From NCBI RefSeq assembly GCF_023145695.1, contig NZ_JAJHVV010000010.1, positions 62,001 to 126,000 on the forward strand: DNA of 64,000 nucleotides, read 5' to 3'. The notes under the pieces were generated by a model that had not been told where the DNA came from, ran no database searches, and saw only the letters and a list, made by a program, of their open reading frames with translations. Origin of the DNA: Vibrio amylolyticus. Its GTDB lineage: Bacteria; Pseudomonadota; Gammaproteobacteria; Enterobacterales; Vibrionaceae. The position numbers and the translations under genes are program-made. Below are positions 60,301 through 64,000 of the stretch, in pieces (within the stretch, counting starts at the first letter, position 1; every line of letters begins with the position of its first letter).

Positions 60301-60600
60301 GTTATTCTAGGTGAAGCGGGCATTAACCCACGCCTTGTAAACAAAGTACACGAAGGTCGTCCTCACATTCTTGACCGTATCAAGAACAACGAGTACACCT
60401 ACATCGTGAACACGGCTGCAGGTCGTCAAGCGATTGAAGATTCTAAAGTTCTTCGTCGTGGTGCTTTGGCTGAGAAAGTGAACTACACAACAACGCTAAA
60501 CGCAGCATTTGCAACATGTATGGCTCATACAGCGGATGCAAAAACTTCGGTTACTTCAGTACAAGAGCTACACGCTCAAGTAAAAGCAAACGAAGCATAA
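57370..60600 (+). CDS. carB: Carbamoyl-phosphate synthase large subunit
   Basis: A 1076-residue enzyme that makes carbamoyl phosphate from bicarbonate, ammonia and two ATP. It consists of two homologous halves, each with an ATP-grasp core ([17 protein letters not shown] in the first, [17 protein letters not shown] in the second) and paired [18 protein letters not shown] / [18 protein letters not shown] openings. The last 140 residues are the MGS-like allosteric domain that binds UMP and ornithine. Codon use is strongly biased, as for rplM and rpsI. Confidence 0.99.
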   Translation: MPKRTDIQSILILGAGPIVIGQACEFDYSGAQACKALREEGYRVILVNSNPATIMTDPDMADATYIEPIQWEVVRNIIAKEKPDAVLPTMGGQTALNCALDLEKHGVLEEFGVEMIGATADAIDKAEDRSRFDKAMKSIGLECPTADTAKTMEEAYKVLDMVGFPCIIRPSFTMGGTGGGIAYNKEEFEEICRRGLDLSPTNELLIDESLIGWKEYEMEVVRDKNDNCIIVCAIENFDPMGIHTGDSITVAPAQTLTDKEYQLMRNASLAVLREIGVETGGSNVQFGINPKDGRMVIIEMNPRVSRSSALASKATGFPIAKIAAKLAVGFTLDELMNDITGGATPASFEPTIDYVVTKIPRFNFEKFAGANDRLTTQMKSVGEVMAIGRNQQESLQKALRGLEVGANGFDEMVDLDAPDALTTIRHELKEAGAERIWYIADAFRAGMSVDGVFNLTQIDRWFLVQIEDIVLLEQQVKANGFAGLNKDVLNKLKRKGFADARLSKILGVAESEIRRLRDQFDIHPVYKRVDTCAAEFSSDTAYMYSSYDDECEANPTEKDKIMILGGGPNRIGQGIEFDYCCVHASLALREDGYETIMVNCNPETVSTDYDTSDRLYFEPVTLEDVLAIARVEKPKGVIVQYGGQTPLKLARALEAAGVPIIGTSPDAIDRAEDRERFQVAVDRLGLLQPENATVTTMEQAVEKSREIGFPLVVRPSYVLGGRAMEIVYDEQDLRRYFNEAVSVSNESPVLLDSFLDDAVEVDVDAICDGERVVIGGIMEHIEQAGVHSGDSACSLPAYTLSDEIQDVMREQVEKLAFELGVRGLMNTQFAVKDNKVYLIEVNPRAARTVPFVSKATGAPIAKIAARVMAGQSLESQGFTKEIIPPYYSVKEVVLPFNKFPGVDPLLGPEMRSTGEVMGVGPTFAEAYSKAELGCGNIYPEGGRALLSVREGDKERVVDLASKLTKLGYQLDATHGTAVILGEAGINPRLVNKVHEGRPHILDRIKNNEYTYIVNTAAGRQAIEDSKVLRRGALAEKVNYTTTLNAAFATCMAHTADAKTSVTSVQELHAQVKANEA

Positions 60601-60616
60601 TCTGATAAAGATTAAA

Positions 60617-60647
60617 CAAAACCCGCTCACTAGAGCGGGTTTTTTTA
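60617..60647 (+). terminator. Terminator after carB
   Basis: ACCCGCTC and GAGCGGGT form an 8-bp stem around four bases, flanked by an A run and seven T residues. Confidence 0.93.
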
Positions 60648-60687
60648 TGCTTTAATTGTATCAATTAGTCACCACCGAGAACACTTG

Positions 60688-61695
60688 ATGAGTTCCCCTT
60701 CAATTTTGACCACTAAGTACTTGGTTCATTCCGGTTGGTTTAAGCTATTAAATAGCTACCGAACAGAGCACTTACCCTCTTTAGAGTTTGATGTCGAAGA
60801 GATTGAAACTCGTTATATGGATGTACGCTCTGCTAGGCAATATTACTTTGACCTCCAAAGCGCTTCGCAAAACTATAAACTGCCTATTGAAGTCGCAGGT
60901 AATATTGATCCCTTAACGTTTGGGAGTTATAGCTTGGCACTTTGGACTGCGCCAGATCTTTATACTTTGCTTAAGGTTGCCTGTGAATACTGCATTGTAT
61001 TAGGGATGCCCCTTGATCTTCAGTTCTATGAAAGTCGGCAAGGTAATGTCGAGATATGGTTCGTCACTAATGAAGTTGGTGACAAAGACGGCTATGTAAC
61101 GAATCGAGGTATACTTCTTTATATAACAACACTACTAACACTGCTGCGCCGTGTATGCCGTACAGAGCTTGATGGGATAGAGGTTCAACTCGATTCTCTG
61201 TTTAGTGAAAATTCTGCTAGCTTTCAAGCTGTTGAGAAAAAGTTCTCTTGCCAGTTTACCTCTGGGCATATTTTAAGGAAGATTATTTTTAAGCGTAAAA
61301 GCATGTTCACATCTTTAGCAACTTCAGAGCAAGACATCCATCGCGTTAATATGGTTTTACTGCGAGAACAAATGACAGAGCTTAGTACTAATAACATTGT
61401 TTTGAGAGTTCGGAAAGCACTCGATAGTTTGGATGAGCTCTCATTGGCGAATGTTAATTTCGTGTCTCAAAATATGGGGATGACAGCCCGTACATTAAAT
61501 AGAAAATTGAATGAAGTTAGTACTCATTATCGAGTCGTTCTTGAAAATTACAAGCTAGAAAAGGCACTCAGCCTGTTAAGTAAAAGTAACCTAAGTGTAT
61601 CTATTATCGCAGAAAAACTCGGTTTCTCTGATGTTACTGCATTTTCTAGAGCATTTAAAAGGTGGACAGGGTGCACGCCATCTGATTACCGATGA
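60688..61695 (+). CDS. AraC-family transcriptional regulator
   Basis: A 335-residue regulator. The N-terminal part (about 15-190) resembles the arabinose-binding-like domain found in OruR/ArgR-type AraC proteins (GSYSLALWTAPDLYTLLKVA). The C-terminal 100 residues hold two helix-turn-helix units (MGMTARTLNRKLNEVSTHYR and LSVSIIAEKLGFSDVTAFSR) ending in FKRWTGCTPSDYR, the standard AraC finish. It starts at ATG 60688, next to an in-frame TTG. It lies 160 bases upstream of, and on the same strand as, the enoate-reductase-like gene, which it probably controls. The inducer is unknown. Confidence 0.92.
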   Translation: MSSPSILTTKYLVHSGWFKLLNSYRTEHLPSLEFDVEEIETRYMDVRSARQYYFDLQSASQNYKLPIEVAGNIDPLTFGSYSLALWTAPDLYTLLKVACEYCIVLGMPLDLQFYESRQGNVEIWFVTNEVGDKDGYVTNRGILLYITTLLTLLRRVCRTELDGIEVQLDSLFSENSASFQAVEKKFSCQFTSGHILRKIIFKRKSMFTSLATSEQDIHRVNMVLLREQMTELSTNNIVLRVRKALDSLDELSLANVNFVSQNMGMTARTLNRKLNEVSTHYRVVLENYKLEKALSLLSKSNLSVSIIAEKLGFSDVTAFSRAFKRWTGCTPSDYR

Positions 61696-61740
61696 TGGTG
61701 ACGGGGATGATAAAACTGATCTAAATCAGGCATTGTATGG

Positions 61741-61776
61741 ATGTCTGGTTTAGTCATTAGAATGTCTCAAAATGTC
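61741..61776 (+). promoter_or_regulatory. Phased ATGTC direct repeats: candidate operator of the AraC-type regulator
   Basis: ATGTC occurs at 61741, 61762 and 61772, spaced 21 and 10 bp, that is two turns and one turn of DNA. The last lies next to the -35 position of a TCTAAT (61800-61805) that has no good -35, as is usual for activator-dependent promoters. Confidence 0.45.
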
Positions 61777-61855
61777 AGATTTCATTTTTCGATTATTGTT
61801 CTAATAGCGGCAGTTTTTGGTTAACAGCCATATTAAATATTAGGGTAATACTAAG

Positions 61856-63886
61856 ATGATGAAACAAGAACATCGAGTCCTATTTGAGCCAAATAAAATT
61901 GGCCCAATGGAACTAAAGAATCGTTATTCAATGGCACCAATGGGAACGCTGGGTCTCGTTGATGGCGATGGTGCTTACAATAAACGTGGTATTGATTACT
62001 ACGTAGCGCGTGCGAAAGGTGGTGTAGGCCTTATTATCACTGGTATTCATATGGCTGAGAACAAACTTGAGCCGTTACCAATGCCTTCACTTCCTTGCCC
62101 AACTCTAAATCCGACTGCGTATCTTCGTAGTGCAAAAGAAATGTGCGAACGTGTTCATAGCCATGGCGCTAAGATCATCGGTCAGATTACGGCAGGGTGG
62201 GGACGCTCAATGATCCCTGGCTTTACGCCAAAAGACAAATCGGTTGCACCATCTGAGTGTCCTAACCGTTTTGATCCATCGATCACTCACCGTGCTCTAA
62301 CAACGGAAGAAGTTCAGTACTACATCAGTCAGTTTATTCAAACTGCAGCAATCATGAAAAAAGCGGGCTTTGACGGTGTTGAAGTTCACGCGGTGCATGA
62401 AGGCTACCTGCTTGATCAATTTACACTGGAATTTTTCAACAAGCGTACAGACCAATATGGCGGAAGCTTCGAAAACCGTTACCGCTTTGCTGTTGAGATC
62501 ATTAAAGGCATCCGTCAGGTATGTGGTGAAGATTTCGCAATTTCACTGCGTTACTCGGTGAAAAGTAATACTAAAGGCTTTGGTCAGGGCATTCTTCCAG
62601 GTGAAGATGCACAAGAAGTAGGCCGTGACTGGGAAGAAGGTCTTAAAGCCGCGAAGTATTTAGTAGATGCAGGTTGTGATGCGTTAAACGTAGATGCAGG
62701 TACCTACGATGCATGGTATTGGAACCACCCGCCTAACTACTTTAAACCAGGTATGTACAAGCCATACTGTAAAGCGGTTGCAGAAGTCGTTGATGTGCCA
62801 ATCATTATGGCGGGTCGTATGGATGAGCCGAACATGGCTTCACGTGCGGTTAATGAAGGCGTTGCTCATAACATCTCTTTAGGTCGCCCACTATTGGCTG
62901 ATCCTGAGATCGTTAATAAGATTCGTCGTGGCCGCTTTGAAGAAGTTCGTCCTTGTTTATCTTGCCACCTAGGTTGTTTAGGTCGCATGGCTGAAGTTGG
63001 GAATGTTTCTTGTGCGGTTAACCCACAATGTGGTCGCGAAGAAGAGTACAAACCTGAGCCTCTATATAAAAAGCAAAAGCTGGTTGTTATCGGTGGTGGT
63101 GTTGGCGGAATGGAAGCAGCTCGTACCGCTTCAGACCGTGGTCACGAAGTCGTATTGTTTGAAAAATCAGACCGTTTAGGTGGCAACGTTATTCCGGGCA
63201 GCCAAGCACCATTCAAGCACGACGATGCAACGCTGATTAGCTGGTATGAAGGGGAAATGAAGCGCAAAGGCGTTGATGTTCGTATGAATACTGCAGCAAA
63301 TGTAGACGTTATTAATGCAGAGAAGCCTGATACAGTCATCTTCGCAACAGGCTCTCGCCCTGTGGTTCCAAAATCCATTAAAGGGATTGATAAGTCTCAT
63401 GTGATCATCGCAGAAGATATGCTGATGAACCCAGAGAAAATCACAGGACAGAATGTCACCGTGATCGGTGCTGGCCTAGTGGGCGCTGAAGCCGCTCTTT
63501 GGATGGCTCAAGAAGGTAAAACAGTCACATTGGTTGATGCGGCTGATGACATCATCGGTGGCCCACACGGTACTTGTTTTGCTAACTACCTCATGATGAA
63601 AGAGCTCCTTGTTAAAGAGAAAGTAGCAGTTAAAACATCGACATACCTATCTCAAATTACTGACTCTGGTGTAGAGCTTCACGCTACAGATAATGCAGAA
63701 GATATTGAAGCACTTGCTGCGGATCATGTGATCGTTTCTATCGGTTACAGTGCTGAGAATGAGATGTTCAAAGAGTTAGAGATGAACCTTGATGTTGAGA
63801 ATATCTACAACATTGGTGACAGTAAGCAGGCCCGTACAATTATGGCTGCAATCTGGGACGCTTACGAAATCACGCGTTCTCTATAA
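61856..63886 (+). CDS. FMN/FAD/[4Fe-4S] NADH:flavin oxidoreductase, 2-enoate reductase / dienoyl-CoA reductase (FadH-like) family
   Basis: A 676-residue three-cofactor enzyme. Residues about 1-350 form an Old Yellow Enzyme TIM barrel for FMN (MKQEHRVLFEPNKIGPMELKN start; AVHEGYLLDQF; NKRTDQYGGSFENRYRF). A [4Fe-4S] site follows with C367, C370, C374 and C386 (C-x2-C-x3-C-x11-C). Two Rossmann motifs come after: GGGVGG at 413-418 for FAD, and GAGLVGAEAALW further on for NAD(P)H. This is the layout of E. coli FadH, clostridial 2-enoate reductase and BaiCD, which reduce activated C=C bonds. The substrate cannot be told; linkage to its own AraC regulator argues for an inducible catabolic role rather than housekeeping fatty acid oxidation. 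A second Met (61859) is an equally good start. Confidence 0.88.
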   Translation: MMKQEHRVLFEPNKIGPMELKNRYSMAPMGTLGLVDGDGAYNKRGIDYYVARAKGGVGLIITGIHMAENKLEPLPMPSLPCPTLNPTAYLRSAKEMCERVHSHGAKIIGQITAGWGRSMIPGFTPKDKSVAPSECPNRFDPSITHRALTTEEVQYYISQFIQTAAIMKKAGFDGVEVHAVHEGYLLDQFTLEFFNKRTDQYGGSFENRYRFAVEIIKGIRQVCGEDFAISLRYSVKSNTKGFGQGILPGEDAQEVGRDWEEGLKAAKYLVDAGCDALNVDAGTYDAWYWNHPPNYFKPGMYKPYCKAVAEVVDVPIIMAGRMDEPNMASRAVNEGVAHNISLGRPLLADPEIVNKIRRGRFEEVRPCLSCHLGCLGRMAEVGNVSCAVNPQCGREEEYKPEPLYKKQKLVVIGGGVGGMEAARTASDRGHEVVLFEKSDRLGGNVIPGSQAPFKHDDATLISWYEGEMKRKGVDVRMNTAANVDVINAEKPDTVIFATGSRPVVPKSIKGIDKSHVIIAEDMLMNPEKITGQNVTVIGAGLVGAEAALWMAQEGKTVTLVDAADDIIGGPHGTCFANYLMMKELLVKEKVAVKTSTYLSQITDSGVELHATDNAEDIEALAADHVIVSIGYSAENEMFKELEMNLDVENIYNIGDSKQARTIMAAIWDAYEITRSL

Positions 63887-63947
63887 ATATTGATTTAAAG
63901 GTTTAACAACGATAAGCGTAATAATCTCCTATTAAGCTAATCACCTT

Positions 63948-63982
63948 GACGGTATTAACCTTGTGTTGATACCGTCTTTTTT
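63948..63982 (+). terminator. Terminator after the enoate-reductase-like gene
   Basis: An 11-bp stem (63948-63958 with 63966-63976, one G-U) and a seven-base loop are followed by T6. Confidence 0.92.
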
Positions 63983-64000
63983 ATCTCAGCTTAAAGGGAA

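Overview
The window is a stretch of core chromosome from a gammaproteobacterium, most likely a Vibrio. Supporting features are the gene content and order (parE-parC, degS-degQ-zapG, petABC-sspAB, lpoA-rsmI-rnpB, the dcw cluster, lpxC, dciA, secA, carAB), a DciA-type helicase loader, and moderate G+C. It is gene dense, with no rRNA, tRNA, insertion sequence, prophage or CRISPR array. The only structural RNA gene is rnpB.

Layout. 1-4.6 kb: a cut-off PiT phosphate transporter with its PhoU-like partner, an inorganic triphosphatase (CYTH-CHAD), a small unknown membrane protein and a six-helix potassium-channel-like protein. 4.7-14.6 kb: a chemotaxis receptor, glnE, hldE, tolC, then nudF-yqiB-cpdA-yqiA leading into parE-parC (to 19 kb). 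19-23.7 kb: envelope proteases DegS and DegQ and the division-linked zapG and zapE. 23.9-28.9 kb: rplM-rpsI, the cytochrome bc1 operon petABC, and sspA-sspB. 29-32.3 kb, minus strand: lpoA-yraN-diaA-dolP. 32.4-33.8 kb: rsmI and RNase P RNA. 34-50.6 kb: the division and cell-wall cluster rsmH-ftsL-ftsI-murE-murF-mraY-murD-ftsW-murG-murC-ftsQ-ftsA-ftsZ-lpxC, without mraZ before rsmH and without ddlB between murC and ftsQ. 50.7-55.7 kb: dciA, secA, mutT, dapB. 56.2-60.6 kb: carA-carB. 60.7-63.9 kb: an AraC-type regulator beside a large flavin/iron-sulfur enoate-reductase-like enzyme, which is the most accessory-looking part.

How it works together. Most genes serve envelope growth and its surveillance: peptidoglycan precursors (mur, mraY, dapB), the divisome (fts, zapE, zapG), LPS (hldE, lpxC), outer-membrane functions (tolC, lpoA, dolP), export (secA) and stress proteolysis (degS, degQ, sspB). 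The rest covers nitrogen control (glnE), respiration (pet), arginine/pyrimidine precursors (carAB) and chromosome handling (parCE, diaA, dciA).

No clearly new multi-gene system is visible. The points most worth a second look are a perfect 39-bp in-frame tandem duplication in zapE, helically phased repeats between the AraC regulator and the reductase, a sigmaE-like promoter before degQ, paired ARG boxes before carA, a strong promoter overlapping an inverted repeat in the ddlB-less murC-ftsQ gap, and an 11-codon reading frame that overlaps the secA start where other bacteria have secM. Unless stated otherwise, regulatory sites were found by eye and are predictions.
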